From NCBI GenBank assembly GCA_035550975.1, contig DASZOC010000067.1, forward strand, positions 1 through 28,555: a stretch of 28,555 bases of DNA, given 5' to 3'. Below, in pieces: positions 1 through 6,636 of this stretch (position 1 is its first letter; each line of letters opens with the position of its first letter). The notes under the pieces were generated by a model that was not told the DNA's origin, did not search any database, and saw nothing but the letters and a program-made list of their open reading frames with translations. A program made the position numbers and the translations under genes. Origin of the DNA: DASZOC01 sp035550975 (GTDB lineage Bacteria; Actinomycetota; CADDZG01; WHSQ01).

Positions 1-825
1 CTCATGGGGGGCGGGGGAGGCGATTACCTCTACGACGGCTTCGGGAACGACTCCTCCGACGGGGGAGAAGGCGATGACACGCTCCAGAACGTAGTGGGTT
101 CCCGCGGACTTAGCACCCGCTCCGACGACGACCTTTATGCCGGCGGCCCCGGAAGAGATCTGCTCGCGCTCACGGCGGGGGCGCGGATGAGTCTGACGAT
201 CGACCTAGCTGCAGGCACTGTTCGCGGTCTCGGTTCGGACAGGCTGGCGGGCATCGAGGACGCTCGTGGTGGCATGGGCGACGACACCTTGATCGGGGAT
301 GACAGCGCCAACCATCTCGACGGTTACGGCGGGAACGACACCGTTCGCGGCGGAGCCGGAGATGACACGATCCAAGGTGGCAGCGGTTCGGACCAGCTTT
401 TCGGTGGCGAAGGGATCGACGTCGCGTATTGGGAGGCGACGGATGTCTGTGTCGCCCACGGCATGGTCATCGACCTTGCGGCTGGAACCACAAGCGGTCC
501 GCCATCCATGGCCGACAACCCGTACTGCGCATTCACCGACGCGATGTCGGGGCTCGAAAACGTCACCAGCCCCCCGCAGACCGAGGACACCATCCTCGGC
601 GACGACGGTGCGAACGTCATCTACGGCGATGGCCAGCTGTCGGATGCCGATGCCGGCTCGCTACACGGAGCGGCGGATCACATCGAGGGTCGAGGCGGCG
701 ACGACTCGTTGTATGGCGAAGGTGGCGACGACACGATCGAGGGTGGGGCGGGTACCGACACGATCGATGGAGGCAGCGGGACCGACACCTGCACCGGAGG
801 CGAAGTCGTCATCCGCTGCGAATAG
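1..825 (+). CDS. RTX / hemolysin-type calcium-binding repeat protein, C-terminal part (5' end outside window)
   Basis: The frame is open to the left edge, so this is the last 274 or so residues of a longer protein. It is built from glycine- and aspartate-rich nonapeptides of the GGxGxDxxx type (for example GGAGDDTIQGGSGSDQLFGG near the middle and GGDDTIEGGAGTDTIDGG near the end), the signature of RTX parallel beta-rolls that bind calcium outside the cell. The rolls are interrupted by longer non-repeat segments containing Cys residues. It ends in a Cys-containing tail (CTGGEVVIRCE), a common ending for actinobacterial proteins of this type and unlike a classic type I secretion signal. The neighbouring minus-strand genes also encode exported proteins, one of them RTX. 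The function beyond calcium-dependent folding is not visible; it could be structural, adhesive or a degraded-domain enzyme whose catalytic part lies upstream. Confidence 0.85.
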   Translation, partial: LMGGGGGDYLYDGFGNDSSDGGEGDDTLQNVVGSRGLSTRSDDDLYAGGPGRDLLALTAGARMSLTIDLAAGTVRGLGSDRLAGIEDARGGMGDDTLIGDDSANHLDGYGGNDTVRGGAGDDTIQGGSGSDQLFGGEGIDVAYWEATDVCVAHGMVIDLAAGTTSGPPSMADNPYCAFTDAMSGLENVTSPPQTEDTILGDDGANVIYGDGQLSDADAGSLHGAADHIEGRGGDDSLYGEGGDDTIEGGAGTDTIDGGSGTDTCTGGEVVIRCE

Positions 826-858
826 CTCCGACGTTTGAACCACTACAAGAAGTGATAC

Positions 859-1425
859 CTAGTCCAGCCAGATAAGCAGTCGAACGTTGGCACCGGGCGT
901 GAAGAAAGGTTTGCTTTCGATCGTGTATCCGTCGCACCTCTCGACGCGCAGATACTTGATGCTCTCGTAGCCGGGTCCGGCATCGGGATTCCACGGATCT
1001 GCACCCGGGAACAGACCGACATTCGACGACTCCGCAACGAGCTGCCCACTGCTGGTGAACAGCAGGAGATCGAAGTCGTGGGCTGAAGGCCACTCCCACT
1101 CTTGCCGAATCGTCAACTCCGCCTCCTTGCTACTGGTGGCGATCTGGATGTTGAAGAATCGGGTGTCCTCCACCACGGGCTCTGTGAGCGCGTAGAGCGA
1201 AGGTCCGTGCTCGTACTCGATCACGAGCGGCTTCTTCGGGGTCGCTTTCTCTGTGACTGGGAGCACGGGTGCTTTCACCGCACGCTGCTTCTGTTTGCTG
1301 TAGCTGTCCTCGCCAGGCTCCACGGCTCGATACGGACGACATCGGGTAGGGGCGGCGTGAGAAGGCGAGAGGGAGACAACCTGTCCGACAATCAAAAAGA
1401 TGACCGTCCAAACCCGCATCCTCAT
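859..1425 (-). CDS. Small secreted protein of unknown function, possible PPC-like beta-sandwich
   Basis: I do not recognise a named family. The protein is 188 aa from an ATG preceded by GAAAGG at a workable ribosome-binding distance. Residues 1-26 form a clear Sec signal peptide (hydrophobic VWTVIFLIVGQVV followed by SHA). The second half contains FDLLLFTSSGQLVAESSN, which resembles strands of bacterial pre-peptidase C-terminal-like sandwich domains that carry a 'D-L-L-F-T-S-G' turn. Two Cys remain in the mature part, which could form a disulphide. The open frame continues upstream past the ATG, but the longer version would place the signal peptide internally, so I prefer this start. It lies 73 nt downstream of the RTX gene on the same strand and converges with the RTX fragment at the left edge, so it may be co-transcribed with the former. 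Extracellular location is well supported; role is unknown. Confidence 0.7.
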   Translation of the reverse strand: MRMRVWTVIFLIVGQVVSLSPSHAAPTRCRPYRAVEPGEDSYSKQKQRAVKAPVLPVTEKATPKKPLVIEYEHGPSLYALTEPVVEDTRFFNIQIATSSKEAELTIRQEWEWPSAHDFDLLLFTSSGQLVAESSNVGLFPGADPWNPDAGPGYESIKYLRVERCDGYTIESKPFFTPGANVRLLIWLD

Positions 1426-1498
1426 GCCTGGCCTTTCGCCGCGACGAATCAAAACCCTCCTGTCGATCGCAGAACGGACCACATAGCCGCCCTTGCGC

Positions 1499-2575
1499 TC
1501 AGGAACGGTCCGGGAACGTCCTGTAGGAGGAGTAGCGCGCACTGCGACGCACATCGCGGCTGTCGGTGTATGCGACGTCGCTCCCGCGGCCCCCGCGGAT
1601 GACGTCTCTCGCACCGTCGTGACCGTCGAATTCATCGTTGCCGGTCCCACCAACGAGGACGTCGCCGCCGGAATCGCCGTAGATCTCATCGTTGCCCGAC
1701 CAACCGTCGATGCGTTCGCCGCGGCCGGAACCCTCCATGTAATCGGCATAGCGCGAACCGATGACGATCTCGGGTTGGATCAGCTGGTCCTTCGCCCATC
1801 CGTTGCTCGTCATCTCTCTAAGGAAGATGAACACCATTGAGCCGGCGTTCCTGTAGCTGATGGTGTCGGTGCCGCGGCCCCCGATGAAGATCTGCCGCGC
1901 GCGATCTCCTTTCATCAGGTCGTTGCCCGCGCCGCCGAAGATCTTGTCGCCGGCTCCGACGCCGATCAGGGTGTCGTTGCCGCCCCCGCCGCATATGGAG
2001 TCGAGGTTTTCCGTCCCCCGCAGGGTGTCGCTCGAGTCGGACCCCGTGATGGAGCACGTCACCCGCCGCTGCTCACGAGCGCTGTTGTTGGATAGATCGG
2101 CGTCCTCCACGCTCGAGGAAACGCGTGCTTCGACGGTTGCGGGCCCGGGGGCGTTCGCGTCGGCGTAGACCCCGACGACCCATCGCTCCTGACCGGGCCC
2201 GATCCCTAGCCTGCAACGGAAGTCGTTACAGCTCGTTGCGTCGTCGTAGATGATGGAGCCATCCCAGTCGGAGGGAACGGACCACCAGGTGTAGGCAGGG
2301 TTCCGCTCTGTGGGGAAGAAGTCGTAGCGCACGGTCGCGGTCGTGCGATTGGGACCGTCGTTGCGAACCTTGATGACGAAGGTGTATTCACGGCCGATGA
2401 CGAGGGCCCCGTCGTGGATCCGGTCGTAGGTCCGGTCTCCCCTGTAGACGGTGACCGTGACGGAGAGGTCGGCGCTTCCTTCAGCGGCTGCAGGCGTGGT
2501 CGTAACGATCAGCGACGTCAGCAGGACAACAACGGTGGCGACGGCACGAACTACCTCGTTCATCGAGCGCGTCAT
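1499..2575 (-). CDS. Secreted protein with N-terminal Ig-like (DUF11/CARDB-like) domain and RTX calcium-binding repeats
   Basis: About 358 aa. The start is chosen at the ATG just before the signal peptide (hydrophobic VVRAVATVVVLLTSLIV, then PAAA); another ATG four codons later is equally possible and the open frame extends 14 codons upstream. Residues about 35-165 read as one Ig-like module of the DUF11/CARDB kind (FVIKVRNDGPNRTTATVRYD, later VEDADLSNNSA), found in actinobacterial surface and secreted proteins. A Cys-containing linker (RRVTCSITGSDSSDTL) leads into RTX nonapeptides such as GGGGNDTLIG, GGAGNDLMKG, GWSGNDEIYG and GGTGNDEFDG. There is no recognisable enzymatic domain. The layout suggests an exported calcium-stabilised protein. 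It shares strand and theme with the small secreted gene downstream and with the RTX fragment at the left edge, so 1-2575 looks like an extracellular-protein cluster. Confidence 0.85.
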   Translation of the reverse strand: MTRSMNEVVRAVATVVVLLTSLIVTTTPAAAEGSADLSVTVTVYRGDRTYDRIHDGALVIGREYTFVIKVRNDGPNRTTATVRYDFFPTERNPAYTWWSVPSDWDGSIIYDDATSCNDFRCRLGIGPGQERWVVGVYADANAPGPATVEARVSSSVEDADLSNNSAREQRRVTCSITGSDSSDTLRGTENLDSICGGGGNDTLIGVGAGDKIFGGAGNDLMKGDRARQIFIGGRGTDTISYRNAGSMVFIFLREMTSNGWAKDQLIQPEIVIGSRYADYMEGSGRGERIDGWSGNDEIYGDSGGDVLVGGTGNDEFDGHDGARDVIRGGRGSDVAYTDSRDVRRSARYSSYRTFPDRS

Positions 2576-2707
2576 CAGGACTCGAGCGTAGACCGAGTCC
2601 GTCCTCCCGTGCCTCACGCCCGACTTATTTGTGCGGCTGGAGCGGGAGGTCGGAGAGGAAGCACACAGGTCTCTGGTCTGCCGAGACGCGTAATGGGCAG
2701 CGGTGAC

Positions 2708-3172
2708 CTACCAGTCGTCGCCGCTGCGGGGGTCGCACGAGATCTCGCTCTTGAGGTCCACGTTCGCTGACGGACCGAAGCGCAAGACCATGACGTAGCC
2801 GTCTTCCTCTTCGGAATGGAACAGCCCGTCGGGGCGGCGGACGAAGGTAGGACCTTGCCATCGCTCCCATCCAAGTCGCTCGTAGAAGTCAAAGACGTCC
2901 GTCCCGAGCGCGCCGAGCTCGTAGCTGGCACGGATGTGTTCTGCTGCTTTGCTCATCACGACCGTTCCCAGTCCTCGTCGCCGCAGCTCCGGGTGCGTCG
3001 CGACCCCCTCGACATAGCCGCACCTAAACATCCGGTGGTTCTCTTCGATATCTCTTCTCACGACAGCAGCATGGCTGACGATCAGACTCTCTTGACGGAT
3101 GAAGAAATGCCGCCCTCCGATCGTGTGTTCCCAGTCCTCTTCTGAGAAGCCCTCCGGAAACGCAACCGTCAT
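2708..3172 (-). CDS. AAC(2')-I-like aminoglycoside 2'-N-acetyltransferase (GNAT); N-terminus apparently frameshifted
   Basis: The protein matches the AAC(2')-I family as I recall mycobacterial AAC(2')-Ic: an FSEEDWEHTIGG block near the N-terminus, then SHAAVVRR, FRCGYVEGVA, an acetyl-CoA loop RRRGLG, SYELGALG, the LGWERWQGPT block, and a C-terminal DPRSGDDW corresponding to the family's DWRAGDVW ending. The family acetylates the 2'-amino group of aminoglycosides with acetyl-CoA in the cytoplasm; native roles are debated. Reading from the first ATG gives 154 aa, shorter than the usual 180-195. Homology continues upstream in the same frame (DLSAGSEDLQRIRDL, 3173-3217), but there is no ATG or GTG there. 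A good ATG at 3243 preceded by GAAAG opens a different frame (MVSDRLVVVT) that also resembles the family N-terminus. So one base appears to be missing near 3214-3225. The gene may be a recent pseudogene, a sequencing error, or restart at 3172/3175. Confidence 0.8.
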   Translation of the reverse strand: MTVAFPEGFSEEDWEHTIGGRHFFIRQESLIVSHAAVVRRDIEENHRMFRCGYVEGVATHPELRRRGLGTVVMSKAAEHIRASYELGALGTDVFDFYERLGWERWQGPTFVRRPDGLFHSEEEDGYVMVLRFGPSANVDLKSEISCDPRSGDDW

Positions 3173-3316
3173 CAAGTCACGGATCCGCTGGAGGTCTTCG
3201 GATCCGGCAGACAGGTCACGACGACAAGCCGGTCGCTCACCATTGCAGGTCTTTCAAATGAGCGATTTACCCACTTCCGGGTGCCTCGGCAGGTTCACAT
3301 GCATCGCCTTTCTGCT

Positions 3317-3360
3317 CGTTTGCCGCTGTAGCAGGAATGCAATAGCCACAGCGGCAAACG
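3317..3360. repeat. Perfect 13-bp inverted repeat with 18-nt spacer between divergent genes
   Basis: The arms CGTTTGCCGCTGT (3317-3329) and ACAGCGGCAAACG (3348-3360) are exact reverse complements around an 18-nt spacer. It sits between the start of the AAC(2')-like gene (leftward) and the acidic repeat gene (rightward). No T-run follows on either strand, so it does not look like an intrinsic terminator. It could be an operator for a dimeric regulator, an RNA hairpin in the leader of the rightward gene, or a remnant of a small mobile repeat. Confidence 0.6.
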
Positions 3361-3424
3361 GTAAAGCGATCAGGGGTCAACCTCTTCAGCAGAACCCTCG
3401 GGATGCCGATGAGGAATGTGACAA

Positions 3425-3511
3425 ACGAGCCGCGTGCGGGCAAACCCGGGGCGCAAACCCGGGCGCGCAAAGCAAGGGATCTCGGGAAAGTCCGGGATCG
3501 CCCAGCTATCG
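3425..3511 (+). ncRNA. Candidate c-di-GMP-I (GEMM-I) riboswitch
   Basis: The 5' leader of the acidic repeat gene holds the GEMM-I landmarks in order. These are GGCAAACC at 3439-3446, a CCCGGG/CCCGGG hairpin with a GCGCAAA loop (3444-3462), CGCAAAGC at 3465-3472, and a second hairpin from GGGATC (3476-3481) to GGATCGCCC (3494-3502), then AGCTATCG. The ribosome-binding AAGGGAG (3512-3518) follows at once, a placement suited to translational control. The P1 closing helix is weak by eye and the first loop is not a plain GNRA tetraloop, so a covariance-model hit is needed to confirm it. Confidence 0.5.
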
Positions 3512-3523
3512 AAGGGAGTGGTT

Positions 3524-4093
3524 ATGGATCGTCGCATCGTCTCTGCCGCGATGGAACTCGGTCACGGTGAGCAGGAGCACCTGGCACCCAACCGACTCGT
3601 GGCGCTCTTCGTGGTCGGCCTCACCGCTCTAGTGGCGATGATGCTCGCTGCCGCAACTCCGGCACTGGCCACCGAATCCGAGTCCGCTACCCAGGTCGAG
3701 GACGGTGTCTCGCGCGAAGAGGAGAGCGAGGAAGACGTCGACGACGAAGACTCCGATGACGACTCCGAGGGCACGACCGCGGGGGACGTCTCGGCGGCGA
3801 CGCAGGCCACGGGCGACTCCGGCCGGGACAACTCCGCCGGGACCACCGCGGGGGACGTCTCGGCGGCGACCGCGGCCACGGGTGACTCGGGCCGCGACAA
3901 CTCTGCCGGCACCACCGCGGGCGACGTGTCGGGTGCGACCGCCAAGACCGGTGACTCGGGCCGCGACAACTCTGCCGGCACCACCGCCGGCGACGTGTCG
4001 GGTGCGACCGCCAAGACCGGTGATTCGGGCCGCGACAACTCTGCCGGCACCACCGCCGGCGATGAATCTGGAGCGACGGGCGCCAACGACTAA
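3524..4093 (+). CDS. Secreted acidic tandem-repeat protein of unknown function
   Basis: I do not recognise a family. The 189-aa protein starts at an ATG with an AAGGGAG ribosome-binding site 5 nt upstream. An upstream in-frame ATG at 3434 lies inside the candidate riboswitch and is rejected. Residues about 25-49 are a signal peptide (LVALFVVGLTALVAMMLAAA, then ALA). The mature protein opens with a very acidic stretch (EEESEEDVDDEDSDDDSE) and continues with four complete 23-residue repeats and a truncated fifth, pattern GTTAGDVSxATxxTGDS followed by GRDNSA. The repeats are rich in Gly, Ser, Thr and Asp, with no Cys and no hydrophobic core, so they may be extended or calcium-binding. No C-terminal anchor is seen, so it is probably released or held ionically. 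A strong terminator follows 22 nt after the stop. If the upstream riboswitch is real, expression responds to c-di-GMP, which would fit a matrix, adhesion or lifestyle-switch role; that is inference. Confidence 0.75.
   Translation: MDRRIVSAAMELGHGEQEHLAPNRLVALFVVGLTALVAMMLAAATPALATESESATQVEDGVSREEESEEDVDDEDSDDDSEGTTAGDVSAATQATGDSGRDNSAGTTAGDVSAATAATGDSGRDNSAGTTAGDVSGATAKTGDSGRDNSAGTTAGDVSGATAKTGDSGRDNSAGTTAGDESGATGAND
3770..4093 (+). repeat. 69-nt in-frame tandem repeat, four full copies plus one partial
   Basis: Copies begin at 3770, 3839, 3908, 3977 and 4046 (the last is cut short by the stop codon). Each encodes 23 residues. Copies at 3908 and 3977 differ at only two third-codon positions by eye, while copies 1 and 2 differ more, which points to recent unit duplication. 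Confidence 0.9.
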
Positions 4094-4114
4094 GGCCGCT
4101 ACGGGGATCGACGA

Positions 4115-4140
4115 GAGAGGGCCGGTTCGCCGGCCCTCTT
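4115..4140 (+). terminator. Rho-independent terminator with UUCG tetraloop
   Basis: A 10-bp perfect stem (AGAGGGCCGG / CCGGCCCTCT) closes a TTCG loop at 4126-4129 and is followed on the plus strand by a pyrimidine-rich tail (TCTATCTCT). It ends the acidic repeat gene. The minus-strand kinase stops at 4141, so the same hairpin probably serves both converging transcripts. Confidence 0.85.
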
Positions 4141-5103
4141 CTATCTCTGGCGGCGGCCGCCGAGCCGCGGCCGGATGCGCCCGAGGATCGGTTTTGTCGG
4201 GAGCATTCCGATCATCGGCTCCATCATCGCTACCACCTCGCTTGCAGGAGGTCGCGCCTCGGGTTCTTTCTGCAGACAGGCGACGAGGATGTCGCGGACC
4301 GGCTCCGGGGCATTCCGTGGTGGCGCCGGCGGATCCGAAGCTCGCTGCGGGAACCGCACCTCCGGCACGTGTTCGTGTTGCTCCTTGTCGTAGTGGGGGC
4401 GCGGGAATGGGACCCGACCTGCCACCGCGTGGAACAGCGTCGCTCCGATTCCCCACACGTCGGCCGCGGGTCCGAGCTCGCCGCTGCCCGCGTCACACTG
4501 CTCCGGGGCCATGTATGCATCGGTTCCAACGTAGCCCTTGATCTTCTTCGCAGCATCGAAGCTTCGAGCGATGCTGAGGTCGATCAGGCGCGGGGGGACG
4601 CCCATCACGATGTTGCGCGGTTTGACGTCGAGGTGGACCACCCGCTGAGCGTGGAGGTAGTGCACGGCGGCGCAGACCTGGACCATGAGCGGCAGCAGCT
4701 GCTCGAGGGGAAGCGGGCCGTGGCGCCGCAGCAGCGACGCGAGGTTCGGCCCCTCGAGGTGCTCCATCACCACGTGTGGGCGGTCGCCTTGTGCAACAAC
4801 GTCGAATCCGCGCACGACGACGGGATGGCGTAGGCCGAGCAGCAGATCCGCTTCGCGTCGCATCGCCCTCAACAGATGCGTGTCGTCCAGCAGGTGGGGT
4901 CGCACGCATTTGGCCACGACGGGGGCCAGCATCGTCTCGTCCCACGCTAGATACGCCTCGTAGTCGCTACCGCCGCCTAGCAGCTCGAGCGCGTAGCGCC
5001 CGGGCACGATCTCGTCACCTTCCTGCCAGCGCCAAGACGTCTCGTCTTTCTCGGTTCCGTCGCCCGCCGGTCGTGGAACGTTTCGATCAGGCGCACCCCT
5101 CAT
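4141..5103 (-). CDS. Soluble serine/threonine protein kinase with DLS in place of DFG
   Basis: 320 aa, Hanks-type kinase fold. Visible elements are a degenerate glycine loop (LLGGGSDYEA, about 41-50), the VAK lysine K65, the helix-C glutamate E84, the catalytic loop HLDVKPRN (H157, D159, K161, N164), D175 of the metal-binding motif in the form IDLS rather than DFG, the activation-segment GTDAYMAPEQ, and DVWGIGATLF. All core catalytic residues are kept, so activity is plausible. There is no transmembrane segment or sensor domain; a short basic tail (RPRLGGRRQR) ends the protein. The ATG has no Shine-Dalgarno sequence, but TACTAT lies 7 nt upstream, consistent with a leaderless transcript. It is divergent from the Asp-box membrane protein gene at 5261. 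Substrates cannot be read from the sequence. Confidence 0.88.
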   Translation of the reverse strand: MRGAPDRNVPRPAGDGTEKDETSWRWQEGDEIVPGRYALELLGGGSDYEAYLAWDETMLAPVVAKCVRPHLLDDTHLLRAMRREADLLLGLRHPVVVRGFDVVAQGDRPHVVMEHLEGPNLASLLRRHGPLPLEQLLPLMVQVCAAVHYLHAQRVVHLDVKPRNIVMGVPPRLIDLSIARSFDAAKKIKGYVGTDAYMAPEQCDAGSGELGPAADVWGIGATLFHAVAGRVPFPRPHYDKEQHEHVPEVRFPQRASDPPAPPRNAPEPVRDILVACLQKEPEARPPASEVVAMMEPMIGMLPTKPILGRIRPRLGGRRQR

Positions 5104-5110
5104 AAGGAAG

Positions 5111-5116
5111 ATAGTA
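5111..5116 (-). promoter_or_regulatory. Candidate -10 box (TACTAT), leaderless kinase transcript
   Basis: Seven nt separate this hexamer from the ATG at 5103, which places the likely transcription start at or next to the start codon. No convincing -35 element is seen. Confidence 0.5.
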
Positions 5117-5260
5117 GGCGGCTACCGCCGTGACATTCGTGAGCCGCCGCCACACTCGGTGACATCTGTTCTAGGGGAAGCTCGCGACGAAGGACGTTCT
5201 CGATTGGAGGGTTTTTGTTGGAACGGTTATCGATCTGTGCGGCAGATGACGAGGTGACGC

Positions 5261-6028
5261 ATGTCTAAGAGCCCGAACCGCCGCCCGATGCCTGTGACGA
5301 GGAAGGGCGGGGCACAGCGCAAGAGCAAGAAGGCGCAGCCGAAACTCTGGTACCAGCGGGTCGGCCTCGCTACCTGGATCGTTGCCGGTCTCGCGGTGGT
5401 GGTCGTCATGTTCGCCCTGCTGAGCAGGGGCGACGACGTGGCGGAGGGTCCGCGCGCCCTGCCGGTCGTCGGCGCCGACCTCCATTCCCTGGTCATGGAC
5501 CCGACGGACCCAGAGCGGCTGTTCATCGGCAGTCACCAGGGGGTAACGGCGTCGACCGACGGCGGCGACACCTGCGAGGTCGTCGACAGCCTCGACGGAG
5601 CCGACGCGATGGGATGGGCTTTCACCGACGAGACGATCCTCGTCGGGGGCCATCCCGGCCTCTACGTCTCCAACGATGGTGGCGACAAGTTCGAGCAGCG
5701 AAATGAGGGCCTGCCGAACAGCGACGTCCACGCGCTCGGCGCGGGTGCCGGAGGCATCTACGGGGCCTCCCCCGGCGCGGGGTTGTTTGCGTCGACGGAT
5801 GGCGGCGAGACATGGACCGTCCGCAACGAAGACGTCGGCCGCGGCTTCATGGGCAAGATCCTGGTCGACCCGGACGACCCCGACCACGTGGTCGCGCCCG
5901 ACATGCAAGCGGGCGCGGTCGAGAGCAGGGACGGTGGTAAGACGTGGGACCCGCTCGGCGGAGGCCAGGGAGCGATGTGGGCGACCTGGGATCCGACCGA
6001 CACCGACGACATCTTCGGAGCGGTCTGA
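5261..6028 (+). CDS. Membrane-anchored Asp-box (BNR / Ycf48-like) beta-propeller protein
   Basis: 255 aa. A basic N-terminal segment (residues 1-30, many K/R) is followed by one hydrophobic helix at about 34-54, giving a type II topology with the rest outside. The outer part carries four Asp-box motifs S-x-D-x-G-x-x-W/F at about 98-106, 137-145, 178-186 and 222-230 (for example STDGGETWTV and SRDGGKTWDP). These occur in sialidases, sortilin and Ycf48-like proteins and mark blades of a propeller; with four boxes in 200 residues the propeller may be incomplete or assemble as an oligomer. No sialidase Arg triad or catalytic Tyr/Glu can be recognised, so a binding or assembly role is as likely as hydrolysis. 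The start has a GAGG ribosome-binding site 8 nt upstream. It is divergent from the kinase at 4141-5103 and precedes the PG_binding_4-type gene on the same strand. Confidence 0.75.
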   Translation: MSKSPNRRPMPVTRKGGAQRKSKKAQPKLWYQRVGLATWIVAGLAVVVVMFALLSRGDDVAEGPRALPVVGADLHSLVMDPTDPERLFIGSHQGVTASTDGGDTCEVVDSLDGADAMGWAFTDETILVGGHPGLYVSNDGGDKFEQRNEGLPNSDVHALGAGAGGIYGASPGAGLFASTDGGETWTVRNEDVGRGFMGKILVDPDDPDHVVAPDMQAGAVESRDGGKTWDPLGGGQGAMWATWDPTDTDDIFGAV

Positions 6029-6075
6029 CGCCGTGTTACAGGGGCGAGAGAGCGTCGACGGCCCCGGATTCCGCG

Positions 6076-6081
6076 TAGCAT
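6076..6081 (+). promoter_or_regulatory. Candidate -10 box (TAGCAT) before the PG_binding_4-type gene
   Basis: Nine nt lie between the hexamer and the ATG at 6091, and no Shine-Dalgarno sequence is present, as expected for a leaderless or near-leaderless message. Confidence 0.4.
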
Positions 6082-6090
6082 CGTCGCCGG

Positions 6091-6636
6091 ATGGTCCTCT
6101 CACTGCGCGCGAAGATCGGGCTCGCGATCGTCTCGATCGTCGGCCTATCGATCTACTTCGTGATCCTCGACTATGGCGTCAACGCGGGCCGGATCCACTA
6201 CGGCGTGAAGGTTGCCGACATCGACGTCGGGGGATTGACCCAAGAGGAGGCCAGAGAGGTTCTGGAAGAGCGGGAGGAGCAGCTGCGCGACCAGCCGGTG
6301 CTCGTCACGCGTGAGGGCCTCACCTGTCATTTCGAGCCGAACGAGATCGGGTGGGAGGGACGACCCTTCGTAACCTCGGTCGCGGCGTATCGCATCGGCC
6401 GCGGCGAGTCACGGATCGCGGCGCTCGCGGCGCGGGCCAAGGCGTGGTTGTCCGGAGCCACCGTGGACTGGGCCGACCGCGTAGACGGACCCGCCCTCGG
6501 GCGCATCCTCGATCTATGCGAGAGGAACGCGCGCGGCGTCGGCTACGAGATCCGCCGTTACCAGCTACGCCAGCGGATGCGCGCGGCGATCACGCAGTGG
6601 CCGCGTCTCCCGGTGTCGATCCCGATCGAAGGCTAG
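6091..6636 (+). CDS. Single-pass membrane protein with PG_binding_4 / VanW-type N-terminal domain
   Basis: 181 aa. Residues about 7-27 form a membrane helix. They are followed by GRIHYGVKVADIDVGGLTQE, the opening of the peptidoglycan-binding-4 (YoaR-like) domain that usually precedes VanW or L,D-transpeptidase domains. Here the protein stops after roughly one such module and lacks the C-terminal catalytic or VanW part, so it is a short form. The domain is thought to contact the cell wall from the outer face of the membrane. Two Cys (about 77 and 139) are present in the exported part. The 3' end overlaps the convergent kinase gene at the palindrome CTAG, which supplies both stop codons. Confidence 0.65.
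   Translation: MVLSLRAKIGLAIVSIVGLSIYFVILDYGVNAGRIHYGVKVADIDVGGLTQEEAREVLEEREEQLRDQPVLVTREGLTCHFEPNEIGWEGRPFVTSVAAYRIGRGESRIAALAARAKAWLSGATVDWADRVDGPALGRILDLCERNARGVGYEIRRYQLRQRMRAAITQWPRLPVSIPIEG

Noticed and set aside
3317..3360. Inverted repeat as an intrinsic terminator or insertion-sequence end
   Set aside because: No T-tract follows on either strand, and there is no transposase or target-site duplication nearby.
3434..3523. Upstream ATG at 3434 as the start of the acidic repeat protein
   Set aside because: It falls inside the candidate riboswitch and would place the signal peptide some 55 residues from the N-terminus; the ATG at 3524 has a strong ribosome-binding site.
3770..4093. Tandem repeats as a CRISPR array
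   Set aside because: The units are directly adjacent with no unique spacers, keep the reading frame and encode a protein repeat.
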